Shown here one piece after another: positions 26,047 through 32,991 of a DNA stretch of 36,831 nt (its first letter is position 1; the number at the start of each line of letters is the position of its first letter). The stretch is from Terriglobia bacterium (lineage in GTDB: Bacteria; Acidobacteriota; Terriglobia; UBA7540), in contig JASHOS010000173.1 of assembly GCA_030040995.1 (NCBI GenBank), positions 1-36,831 of the forward strand, given 5' to 3'. Under the pieces are notes generated by a model. That model saw nothing but the letters and a program-made list of their open reading frames with translations, was not told where the DNA came from and ran no database searches. Both the position numbers and the translations under genes were made by a program.

Positions 26047-26146
26047 GAACCACCAAGGCATCAAGGCGCGGAGCTTGAAAGCAAAACTCCTTTCTCCGTG
26101 CCTTGGTGCCTTTGTGGTGAGATGTGCAATTTATTCACACGTTCTC
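26047..26146. repeat. Long palindromic repeat, family D copy 2
   Basis: GAACCACCAAGGCATCAAGG and CTTGGTGCCTTTGTGGTGAG are the arms; the right extension GTGCAATTTATTCACACGTT matches the one next to copy 1. A GGCGGCATAAAGCCGCCGC palindrome follows near 26206. No gene lies between 26002 and 26284. Confidence 0.65.
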
Positions 26147-26284
26147 AGTCTCGGGCTCATCGGTAGCTTGGACAAGCCTGGGTTCAGCCCGCCACACAAA
26201 ATGGCGGCATAAAGCCGCCGCTACGCTGAGGCCTTACGGTTTGACACTCCCGTCCAGCGGCTATAACCTGATTCCAGGAAGGAC

Positions 26285-27151
26285 ATGGATATTTACGCGG
26301 AAATTTTGCGGCTACGCAAGGAGGGACGGCGTGGCGCGCTGGCGACTATTATCCAAGTACAAGGCTCAATTCCGAGCTACGAGTCTTCGAAGATTCTGAT
26401 TCGCGACGACGGCTCCATTGTGGGCACCGTAGGTGGCGGCTGCGTGGAAGCGGAAGTCTGGGCGATCGCTCAGGACGTGATGCGCGAAGAGAAGCCGCGC
26501 CGGATTCATTTCAATCTCAACAATAATCCGGAGTACGATGAGGGCCTCGTCTGCGGCGGCTCGCTCGACGTGTTTATCGAGCCGGTGCTGGCCACGCCCA
26601 CGCTCTACCTGCTTGGGGGCGGCCACGTATCTCTTTACGTCTCGAAAGTAGCAGAGATGGCCGGGTTCGACACGATCGTCGCGGATGACCGCGAAGCTTT
26701 TGCCAACAAGCAGCGATTTCCCGGCACGGTGGAAGTTTATTCAGGCGCTTGGGAAACGATTTTTCCGAGACTGCGCCCGAACGAATTTTCTTATCTACTT
26801 ATTGCCACCCGCGGCCATAAGGGCGACCTTGAGTGCCTGCGATGGGCCGTCTCGACCCCGGCGCGGTATGTGGGCATGATCGGCAGCCGGCGGAAATTGA
26901 TTGAATTTTTCAAGCTGCTGGAGGCGGACGGCGTTTCTGCCGAGAATCTGGAGAGAGTACATTCTCCGGCGGGAGTTGAAATTGGCGCGCTGACTCCGGA
27001 GGAAATTGCGGTTTCCGTGGCCGCGGAAATGATCGCCTTCCGCCGAGGCGCCCTCTCTTCGGCTCCATCCCTCGCCTACCATCCCAAGGTCCGCCAGACG
27101 GAGTCCAGGTCCGAGACACCAAAGGTCTGCGCCAGCGCTGATAACAACTAG
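26285..27151 (+). CDS. XdhC/CoxI-family molybdenum hydroxylase maturation protein
   Basis: A 288-residue XdhC/CoxI protein. The N-terminal XdhC_CoxI domain has ATIIQVQGSIP, a GTVGGGCVEAEV motif (about 47-58) and the CGG motif (about 96-98). The C-terminal Rossmann domain begins LYLLGGGHVS and contains ADDRE and GMIGSRRK. Such proteins bind molybdenum cofactor, help its sulfuration, and insert it into xanthine-dehydrogenase-like enzymes. No hydroxylase subunit gene is in the window. The next gene, a MocA-like transferase, begins 52 bases downstream and fits the same pathway. AGGA lies just before the ATG. Confidence 0.92.
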   Translation: MDIYAEILRLRKEGRRGALATIIQVQGSIPSYESSKILIRDDGSIVGTVGGGCVEAEVWAIAQDVMREEKPRRIHFNLNNNPEYDEGLVCGGSLDVFIEPVLATPTLYLLGGGHVSLYVSKVAEMAGFDTIVADDREAFANKQRFPGTVEVYSGAWETIFPRLRPNEFSYLLIATRGHKGDLECLRWAVSTPARYVGMIGSRRKLIEFFKLLEADGVSAENLERVHSPAGVEIGALTPEEIAVSVAAEMIAFRRGALSSAPSLAYHPKVRQTESRSETPKVCASADNN

Positions 27152-27203
27152 CCAAGGATTTCGCCCGTGATGTCGTGTAGCGTCGCCCTCTTGGCAGCAT
27201 GCC

Positions 27204-27830
27204 ATGAACCACCATGACACCGAGGCACCAAGGGAGAATGCGCACGCCGTGGCCGGGCTGGTGCTTGCAGCAGGGGAATCTTCCCGAATGGGCGCGGACA
27301 AAGCCTTGCTCAAATACCAAGGGCATTCCTTCCTCGAGACCATTCTTAGAAATTTGCGAGAAGCCGGCCTCGACCACGTCGCGGTGGTTCTAGGTCACCA
27401 CGCGGCAGAGATCAGGCAAATTGTGCCGCTTAAGGCGACGACGGTGATCGTGAACGCCAATTATGGTCTCGGCCAAACGTCGTCGCTGCAGGCAGGGCTT
27501 CGGGAACTCGACTCAGAAGGATTCGAAGGCGTGCTGCTTTGTCTCGTGGATCATCCTGCGATCTCTGCTCAAGTCATGCGGCAGATTTGCGCGGCGTTTT
27601 TTGGGACGCGCGCTCCCCTGGTGATCCCCCGCTATCGCGGCCAACGCGGTCATCCGGTGCTGATTGGGCGCGCGCTTTTCGGCGAGCTTCTCGGCTTGCG
27701 GCCGGACCAGGGCGCCAATGACGTAATCCGGGGCTATCATGATGCGGCGTGTTGGCTGGATGTTGAAGACGCCGGCGTGACGCTCGATATTGACGAACCC
27801 GGGGACTACGCCCGACTTCTAAGTTTCTAA
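27204..27830 (+). CDS. MocA-like molybdenum cofactor cytidylyltransferase
   Basis: A 208-residue nucleotidyltransferase of the MobA/MocA type. The nucleotide-binding signature LVLAAGESSRMGADKALL is at about 19-36, VDHPAIS is the metal-site region near 113-119, and GQRGHPVLIG near 146-155 is typical of MocA. The enzyme transfers CMP from CTP to molybdopterin for hydroxylases of the xanthine dehydrogenase family; together with the XdhC-like neighbour this favours MocA over the GMP-transferring MobA. The first ~14 residues (MNHHDTEAPRENAH) are encoded by sequence resembling one arm of repeat D. The real start may therefore be the GTG at 27250, which would leave the fold intact. Confidence 0.88.
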   Translation: MNHHDTEAPRENAHAVAGLVLAAGESSRMGADKALLKYQGHSFLETILRNLREAGLDHVAVVLGHHAAEIRQIVPLKATTVIVNANYGLGQTSSLQAGLRELDSEGFEGVLLCLVDHPAISAQVMRQICAAFFGTRAPLVIPRYRGQRGHPVLIGRALFGELLGLRPDQGANDVIRGYHDAACWLDVEDAGVTLDIDEPGDYARLLSF

Positions 27831-27855
27831 AAGAATTTACCACCGGGAGAGTCTC

Positions 27856-27912
27856 GTAGCGCCGGGTTTAGCCCGGCATCCGGCCAAATGCCGACCTGAA
27901 GGTCGGCGCTAC
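27856..27912. repeat. Complete family B REP-like element
   Basis: GTAGCGCCGGGTTTAGCCCG, a short spacer, then AAATGCCGACCTGAAGGTCG and GCGCTAC. The ends GTAGCGCCG and CGGCGCTAC are inverted repeats. It is nearly the same length as the copy at 32140-32197. Confidence 0.7.
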
Positions 27913-27961
27913 AAAGCGGACGAGACCAAAACTGAGAAGCCGTGAGAGAATCTGCACATCC

Positions 27962-28046
27962 TACCACGAAGACACCAAGACACGGAGAAAGGATCTTTCT
28001 TTTCGAGCTCCGTGCCTTGGTGCCTTTGTGGTTCAAACGATTAATC
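27962..28046. repeat. Long palindromic repeat, family D copy 3 (inverted)
   Basis: TACCACGAAGACACCAAGAC and CCTTGGTGCCTTTGTGGTTC are the arms. The right flank CAAACGATTAATC is the reverse complement of the left flank of copy 1, so this copy is inverted relative to copies 1 and 2. Confidence 0.65.
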
Positions 28047-28075
28047 ACACCTTCTGAGGCATTCATAAGGCACTC

Positions 28076-28792
28076 ATGATTTCCCAAAGCCGCCAGTGCC
28101 CCGAGATCGGCCTGCTCATTTTTGACTTGGACGGGACCTTGGTCGATAGCGAAGCAGATTTGGCGCTAAGCGTCAACGCGACGCGGAGCCGGCTCAGCCT
28201 GCCGCCACTCTCGACCGCGGTGGTCTCTTCATACGTGGGACAAGGTGTCGAGGTCCTGGTCCAGCGGGCGCTCGCGGGGCAGACCAGCAGAGAGGGAATC
28301 GCGAGCGACATTGCATTTTTCAAGGAATACTATCGCCGACATATGCTCGACCATACCGTCACCTATCCGGGCGTCCGGGAAGCGCTGGCTGCCCTGGACG
28401 GCCGGACAATGGCAGTTCTGACTAATAAGCCCATTCGTTTCAGCCGCGAAATGCTGGCTGGATTGGGAATCCTGGATTATTTTTCATCAGTATACGGCGA
28501 CGGCAGCTTGCCTTACAGAAAGCCGCACCCAGGCGGCATCGAGCAACTCATGAGGGATACGTCGCGGACCGCCCGTGAAACCATGATGATTGGCGACTCA
28601 GAAACAGACGTATTGACCGGACGGAACGCCGGCGTTTGGACTTGTGGAGTTACTTACGGCATTAGCTCGAAGACCCTGGAAAGGACGCCGCCAGATTTCC
28701 TGCTGAGCGATTTGCGCGAACTTCCCCGGCTACTGAACGGAAGCCAAGCAGGAGGCTTTCCTGGCGGGGATGCGGGAGGTGGACGAGCCTAG
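28076..28792 (+). CDS. gph: HAD-family hydrolase, probable phosphoglycolate phosphatase
   Basis: A 238-residue HAD hydrolase. Motif I DLDGT has the nucleophile D17 and acid D19, motif II is LTNKP (about 119-123), motif III is the Lys in RKPHPGG (about 149-155), and motif IV is GDSETD (about 175-180). The helical cap between motifs I and II and its length match Gph, which hydrolyses 2-phosphoglycolate; related HAD enzymes act on other phosphoesters, so the substrate is not certain. AAGG lies five bases before the ATG. The last ~12 residues are Gly-rich and probably not part of the fold. Confidence 0.85.
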   Translation: MISQSRQCPEIGLLIFDLDGTLVDSEADLALSVNATRSRLSLPPLSTAVVSSYVGQGVEVLVQRALAGQTSREGIASDIAFFKEYYRRHMLDHTVTYPGVREALAALDGRTMAVLTNKPIRFSREMLAGLGILDYFSSVYGDGSLPYRKPHPGGIEQLMRDTSRTARETMMIGDSETDVLTGRNAGVWTCGVTYGISSKTLERTPPDFLLSDLRELPRLLNGSQAGGFPGGDAGGGRA

Positions 28793-28801
28793 TATGCTAG
28801 C

Positions 28802-28960
28802 CTAGCACCTAGCGATGGCTCCTGATTGCTGATGACCGAGGGTGATGTAAGGGAATGGCTTGCCGCCCCCCTTGACGACCGCCCCGAAATTCAACCAGGG
28901 TAGGGCGAGCTCTACGCCGCCCAGGGTCGCGTCAAAGTCCGGATAGGGGCGGTTGTAGCG
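28802..28960 (-). pseudogene. Possible remnant of an outer-membrane-type coding sequence
   Basis: Read on the minus strand, about 40 codons show protein-like sequence with alternating hydrophobic residues (PYPDFDATLGGVELALPWLN, then GAVVKGGGKPFPYITLG) and run into a stop at 28802-28804. There is no start, no upstream part and no known domain. It may be the C-terminal end of a deleted gene; chance is not excluded. Confidence 0.25.
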
Positions 28961-29252
28961 CAGCCTTGAAAATGCTCCTGGCTTGAGCGTGGATCTGCTG
29001 AAAAAGAAAGACTTATGGCGCCGTCAGTTCATCCGCCGACAAGGAGCATTTTCATTTGCTTTCGCGGGCCAACGGCCCATCATGACAGGGCTAAAAAGCG
29101 AGATCTGCGCTACAAAAACGCACTTCAAACCGTAATAAGCCCGACTGTGACGTGACCGTGACGCTGACTTAACTTATGGGCAGATCCGGAGGAGGCAGAC
29201 GGCTGGCCGGCCTTGATATTTTCGGCGGGCGTCATGGACGTATTGAGGTTGG
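28961..29252. other. Intergenic region with a distant inverted repeat
   Basis: GAAAATGCTCC near 28969 and GGAGCATTTTC near 29042 are exact inverted copies about 65 bases apart. GCAGCCTTGAAAATGCTC also occurs at about 32392-32410 in the large non-coding region. No gene is supported. Confidence 0.4.
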
Positions 29253-29684
29253 CTATGCGGAGTTGCGCTTTACCAGAACGTCGCCAACAGACGAAGCTTC
29301 TCCACCCTGGGTCGGCATATGGCATTGCCCGTCGAAGTAGCCGCCTGGCTCGACAACGAGTACAGGCGCATAGATGTCACCCAACACCACTCCGCGCTCC
29401 CGGATCTCGAGCCTTTCGGAGACCCGCACGATACCTTTGATCTTGCCTACCACGATGGCGGTTTTTGCCTTAATGTCCGCTTCGACCTCTCCACGTTCAG
29501 CGACCAAAACTGTCCCTTTGCCTGCAATCTCGCCTTTGAAGTGTGAATTCAGGCGCGCGGTACCCGAGCCAATGGTCATCTTGCCTTCTATATCCGCGCC
29601 GGGCTCGAGCACGGTGACGATCCCCTGCTTAGTGAGCTCCGATACGTTCTTCCATCTCCGGCCCTTTCCAAATCCAAATGCCAT
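29253..29684 (-). CDS. Bactofilin (polymer-forming cytoskeletal protein)
   Basis: A 143-residue bactofilin. The central right-handed beta-helix core runs from about 25 to 115 with regularly spaced Val/Ile/Gly (GKMTIGSGTARLNSHFKGE, KAKTAIVVGKIKGIV, RGVVLGDIYAPVLVVEPGG). Short disordered ends are typical. Bactofilins polymerise without nucleotide into membrane-associated filaments and position cell-wall or chromosome-segregation proteins. I chose the ATG at 29684 because AGGAGG lies six bases upstream; longer starts up to 29786 lack this. It is downstream of parB and in the same direction, about 290 bases away. Confidence 0.9.
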   Translation of the reverse strand: MAFGFGKGRRWKNVSELTKQGIVTVLEPGADIEGKMTIGSGTARLNSHFKGEIAGKGTVLVAERGEVEADIKAKTAIVVGKIKGIVRVSERLEIRERGVVLGDIYAPVLVVEPGGYFDGQCHMPTQGGEASSVGDVLVKRNSA

Positions 29685-29795
29685 AAAGCGCCTCCTGGCA
29701 GCGCGTTTCATCGTAGCGCCACTCTGAACCGCAAATGCTCCGGACCTGCCTCTCATCCTGAGCGTCCACAGCCTATCGGCTGCCAAATCTTGGAC

Positions 29796-29818
29796 ATGAC
29801 ATACTCACCGTATGTCAT
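29796..29818. promoter_or_regulatory. Perfect 9-bp inverted repeat upstream of bactofilin
   Basis: ATGACATAC, five bases, GTATGTCAT. It lies between parB and the bactofilin gene, about 112 bases before the bactofilin ATG. No T-run follows on either strand, so an operator is as likely as a terminator stem. Confidence 0.4.
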
Positions 29819-29889
29819 TCAGAGCCGATTCGCTTGTCATCTCTGAGCGAAGACGCCATGAGCCTCTGGCTCACCACAATGCATGAAAA

Positions 29890-29917
29890 TTGCCTAAGGC
29901 AAATAACTCTTTTTTTT
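29890..29917 (+). terminator. Short hairpin with T-run between parB and bactofilin
   Basis: TTGCC-TAA-GGCAA is followed on the plus strand by ATAACTC and eight T. On the minus strand, the parB direction, the same stem is followed only by TTTT. The stem is short, so termination would be weak. Confidence 0.3.
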
Positions 29918-29974
29918 CAGCGGCGGCATCCGCTATTTCCATGGCAGCGAAGGATCCCAGTATTTCGTAGAGGA

Positions 29975-30826
29975 TTATTTCCTGACAAGCAATTCGTAAA
30001 GCCGGTCCAGGTCTTGGGATGAAAAATAAGAGATTTCGATTCTCCCCCGCTCTCCTTCCCTAATGATCCTGACGCGTGTTCCTAGCGCCCTCTCGAGCTC
30101 CAGGATGGCGGCACGGGTGTTAGCATCAGGCTTCTCTGGCGTGTCCGATTTCGCGTGTGACGAGTCGCCGTTTTTGCTCGCCAGTTTTTCGGCCTGCCTC
30201 ACCGAAAGGCCCTCTTTGGCAATGCGCTGGGCAAGCTGAAGTTGCGCCTCCGCGTTCGGGCAGGCGAGCAGGGCACGAGCGTGGCCTGAAGTAAGCAGCT
30301 TGTTATCAATCATGTCCTGAATCTGCTGCGGAAGCTTTAGCAATCGCACCGTGTTCGTAATGGTTGTCCGATCAAGTCCCAGCCGAGCTGCAATGTCCTC
30401 GTGGCTCAATCCGAACTTATCGCGCATCGACTGGTAGGCATGCGCGGCTTCGAGGGGTGAGAGGTCCTCTCTTAGCACGTTTTCCGTTAGGGCCAATTCA
30501 AGACTCTCCTGGTCCGAGAGGTCGCGGACCAAGGCGGGAACGGTTTCGACGGCGGCCATCGAGGCGGCACGCCATCGTCTCTCGCCAGCCACAAGCTGAT
30601 AGCGTTCGCCCGCCTTGCGAACCAACACAGGTTGCACGAGCCCGGTCGAGCGGATCGAATCCGCCAGTTCCTTGAGCCGTTCCTGGGGGAAAGCGCGGCG
30701 CGGCTGGAACGGATTGGGCTCGATCAGGGAGAGGGGAATTTGCTGGAGAGAGGGGGCAGACGGGCTGGCCGATTCGACGTCACGGAGCAGCGCGCTCAGC
30801 CCGCGTCCCAGTGCCTTCCTGGTCAT
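29975..30826 (-). CDS. parB: Chromosome partitioning protein ParB
   Basis: A 283-residue ParB. The N-terminal signature TRKALGRGLSALL, the CTP-binding ParB/Srx domain with LIEPNPFQPRR (about 35-44) and GERRWRA (81-87), the HTH domain (about 130-170; EDIAARLGLDRTTITN) and the C-terminal dimerisation segment ending in YFSSQDLDRLYELLVRK are all present. ParB loads at parS as a CTP-dependent clamp and spreads on DNA, guiding ParA. I chose the ATG at 30826 because GGAGGTT is upstream and the protein then starts like other ParB proteins. The start overlaps the 3' end of parA by 47 bases, so the two are translated together. Confidence 0.96.
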   Translation of the reverse strand: MTRKALGRGLSALLRDVESASPSAPSLQQIPLSLIEPNPFQPRRAFPQERLKELADSIRSTGLVQPVLVRKAGERYQLVAGERRWRAASMAAVETVPALVRDLSDQESLELALTENVLREDLSPLEAAHAYQSMRDKFGLSHEDIAARLGLDRTTITNTVRLLKLPQQIQDMIDNKLLTSGHARALLACPNAEAQLQLAQRIAKEGLSVRQAEKLASKNGDSSHAKSDTPEKPDANTRAAILELERALGTRVRIIREGERGRIEISYFSSQDLDRLYELLVRK

Positions 30827-31580
30827 GGCGGATAACCTCCTTGGCGAGTTGCAGATAGCTTTGGGCGCCACGGCACAGCGGATCGTAGAGAGAAATCGGC
30901 TTTCCGTAGCTGGGAGCTTCTGCGAGCCTGACGTTGCGTGGAATAAACGTGTCAAAGACTTGATCCCCAAAGAAATCGCGCAAGTCATCGCGAACCTGCT
31001 GGGAGAGATTGGTGCGCTCGTCGTACATGGTCAGGAGAATTCCCTCTACAGACAGGCGGGAGTTATGCGATCTGCGGATTCGGATGAGCGTATCAAGGAG
31101 CTCGGAGACGCCTTCCAGGGCAAAATACTCGCATTGGACCGGAACCAAGACGGAATCTGCAGCGACGAGAGCATTGAGAGTGAGAAGATCGAGCGACGGC
31201 GGGCAATCGATAAGGATGAAGTTAAAGCGGTCGCGGAGTGGCGCTATCTTTCGAGCGAGCGTTTGCTCGCGTCCGGGTTTCTCCGCAAGCTCCAAGGTTG
31301 CTCCAACCAAGTTCTTCTCAGACGGCAGGAGAAAGAGGCCTTCCACGGGAGTTTTGGTGACCAGATCTTCCATCTGAGCCTCGGAAAAAAGTCCGTGATA
31401 GACAGAGCGGCGCAACGGATCTTTCGCAAAACCAAGACCTGCCGTGGCGTTAGCCTGTGGGTCAAAATCAATGATCAATATCGGGCTGTTCAGGCTGGCG
31501 AGGGCGGCGCCCAGATTGATTGCGGTGGTGGTTTTACCCACCCCGCCCTTCTGGTTGGCTATAGCGATGGTTATGCTCAC
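30780..31580 (-). CDS. parA: Chromosome partitioning ATPase ParA (Soj)
   Basis: A 266-residue ParA/MinD-type ATPase. The deviant Walker A KGGVGKTT is at 11-18, ILIIDFDPQANAT is the A' motif (about 36-48), and Walker B is FILIDCPPSLDLLT. The ATP-bound dimer binds nucleoid DNA and moves ParB-parS complexes. I chose the GTG at 31580 because the protein then begins VSITIAIANQKGG like Soj. A TTG at 31631 in the same frame would add 17 residues with no family match; neither start has a strong ribosome binding site. The gene precedes parB and shares 47 bases with it. rsmG and mnmG, often upstream of parAB, are not present. Confidence 0.95.
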   Translation of the reverse strand: MSITIAIANQKGGVGKTTTAINLGAALASLNSPILIIDFDPQANATAGLGFAKDPLRRSVYHGLFSEAQMEDLVTKTPVEGLFLLPSEKNLVGATLELAEKPGREQTLARKIAPLRDRFNFILIDCPPSLDLLTLNALVAADSVLVPVQCEYFALEGVSELLDTLIRIRRSHNSRLSVEGILLTMYDERTNLSQQVRDDLRDFFGDQVFDTFIPRNVRLAEAPSYGKPISLYDPLCRGAQSYLQLAKEVIRHDQEGTGTRAERAAP

Positions 31581-31703
31581 GATGGCCTGGAAGTGAAAAT
31601 TTATCAGAGGGCGGATGGATTGGCAAGCCAAAATGCCAAGACGCCAGGGTTACGTCAAACACGGACCACGCAATTGGGTATATAGAAGGCTCGGCGATTT
31701 CTT

Positions 31704-31719
31704 GGTTTCACGTGAAACG
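31704..31719. promoter_or_regulatory. parS centromere site
   Basis: GGTTTCACGTGAAACG contains the full 14-base palindromic core GTTTCACGTGAAAC of the bacterial parS consensus (TGTTTCACGTGAAACA); only the outermost pair differs. It lies about 125 bases upstream of the parA start. It is the expected loading site for the ParB encoded next to it. Confidence 0.93.
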
Positions 31720-31825
31720 GGCTCTAGGGCAGCGTGCCAGAAAGCCAACAGGGTCAAGGTTTCCGCGAGCGCGGTCGCGTCAAATTCTCGGATTGGAGGC
31801 GTTCGCCAGATTCAAGTTATTTCCC

Positions 31826-32058
31826 TTGTTTACAATTACTTATTGGGATCCCGGTAGTATACCACTGAGCCTCGGAATTTGTCTGTGGTTAGATCATTTG
31901 TTTTCAATTACTTGCTTGGACCAACGGGTTTTCGTGCAGGTTATATCTTACTCATTTCCAAGCAGATATCCGTTAATGGAGGCAAGGCTCAGGTTCGGTC
32001 TCGGGTTCGTACGTCGTTGGAAATTTTTAATGTGACGTGTTTTCAATCACTTGTCAGG
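31826..32058. repeat. AT-rich direct repeats upstream of parAB
   Basis: Three copies of a motif like TTGTTTTCAATTACTTG lie at about 31826-31847 (TTTACAATTACTTATTGG), 31898-31919 (TTTTCAATTACTTGCTTGG) and 32037-32058 (TTTTCAATCACTTGTCAGG), spaced 72 and 139 bases, all in the same direction. A related copy (TTGTTTTCAGTTGATTGAG) occurs at 42-60. The stretch is clearly more AT-rich than its surroundings. No gene is seen. Confidence 0.5.
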
Positions 32059-32139
32059 TTCGGTCGTCAAAAATAAACAATCCATTAGCGTTGTCAATTG
32101 TCTCCGCTTGGACGAGGTAATCCTTACGGTTTTGAGCGC

Positions 32140-32197
32140 GTAGCGCCAGGCTTCCACCGGCCATCTGGCCAAATGCCGACCTGAAGGTCGGCGCTAC
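32140..32197. repeat. Complete family B REP-like element
   Basis: GTAGCGCCAGGCTTCC, spacer, AAATGCCGACCTGAAGGTCG and GCGCTAC, aligned end to end with 27856-27912. Confidence 0.65.
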
Positions 32198-32670
32198 AAC
32201 GCTGTCCACCGGCGACACTGGTACCATAGGCCAATTATACTGAGCGACATAAGTCCGCAACGCTCGATCGCTGTAGCACAGGTCTGCGACCGGAGAATTT
32301 CGCCGCTCACAACAGAGCGGCGCTACAACAAAATAGCCGTCGCGAACTTATTTGGATCTCCGGTGCGCTGCCTCATTAAAGCGAGCGTGACCGCAGCCTT
32401 GAAAATGCTCACCGCCAGGTTTGGCGTCACTGAAAACAGGGCACGACTTTAGCCGTGCAGCAGGCAAGACTCTTCACGAGCACGCTGTCATGGTCCATAT
32501 GGGGGACGCGGGAGAGCATGCCTCCCCTTGTTATTATAATATGGTTAATGTTTCACTGTATTATACTGATAATTTAAATTATGTATCCGTTAAAAACGGC
32601 TGGGGAATACCCAGGGTTCCGTCAAAGTTTCGGTTCGCATGCCCACCCGCGGCTATCTACGGCGATAATC
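32198..32670. other. Non-coding region with an AT-rich island
   Basis: Bases 32280-32330 hold another GCGCTAC-ended hairpin (GAATTTCGCCGCTC, GAGCGGCGCTACA). Bases 32393-32410 match 28960-28977 (GCAGCCTTGAAAATGCTC). Bases 32529-32600 are an island of about 75% A+T containing TATAAT at 32535-32540. An open frame of 232 codons crosses this whole region and the repeats that follow; it has no recognisable protein features and I do not accept it. Confidence 0.45.
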
Positions 32671-32880
32671 CCCTCACCCGCCTGCGGGTAGGAGCCGCTC
32701 CGTCGCTGAAGCTCTGGAGCGTAAGCGACCTTCGGTGGGCGCAGTCCCGGCCCGCGTCGGCTGGAGAAAGCACCGGCCGCGGTCCACCCTCAGGAGAAGG
32801 ATGGAAATCAAGACCGCCGCCCTCTCCCCGGGGAGCGGGTGGCGAGCGGAGCAAGCCGCGAAGGAGGGCGGGTGAGGGGT
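32671..32880. repeat. Long family C repeat, two inverted copies
   Basis: CCCTCACCCGCCTGCGGG at the left and GAGGGCGGGTGAGGGG at the right are inverted. Inside are GGCTGGAGAAAGCACCGGCC and CCGCCCTCTCCCCGGGG, both shared with the copy at 34079-34155. This is the longest copy of the element in the window. Confidence 0.65.
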
Positions 32881-32924
32881 CTTTTACCATTCCGGTCGAC
32901 TTTGACGTGACCCTGGGGGAATGC

Positions 32925-32968
32925 CGGTTTGCTTTTCAGCCCGTCTGTGATCAAAATGGCATCAACGG
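32925..32968. repeat. 44-base repeat upstream of the aldo/keto reductase
   Basis: CGGTTTGCTTTTCAGCCCG and TGTGATCAAAATGGCATCAA. The same segment with about five changes is at 34967-35010. Both copies sit about 25 bases before a gene on the plus strand. Confidence 0.6.
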
Positions 32969-32991
32969 AATAACGTCTATGGAGGTTCCCC

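Noticed and set aside
30615-31685. A 356-codon plus-strand open frame opposite parA and parB
   Set aside because: It is antisense to two well-conserved genes, has no recognisable domain and its length follows from the GC-rich codon pattern of the true genes.
31712-32076. Possible small proteins in the AT-rich stretch upstream of parAB (repeated FNYLLG-like peptides)
   Set aside because: The repeated peptide comes from the repeated DNA motif; there is no ribosome binding site and no family resemblance.
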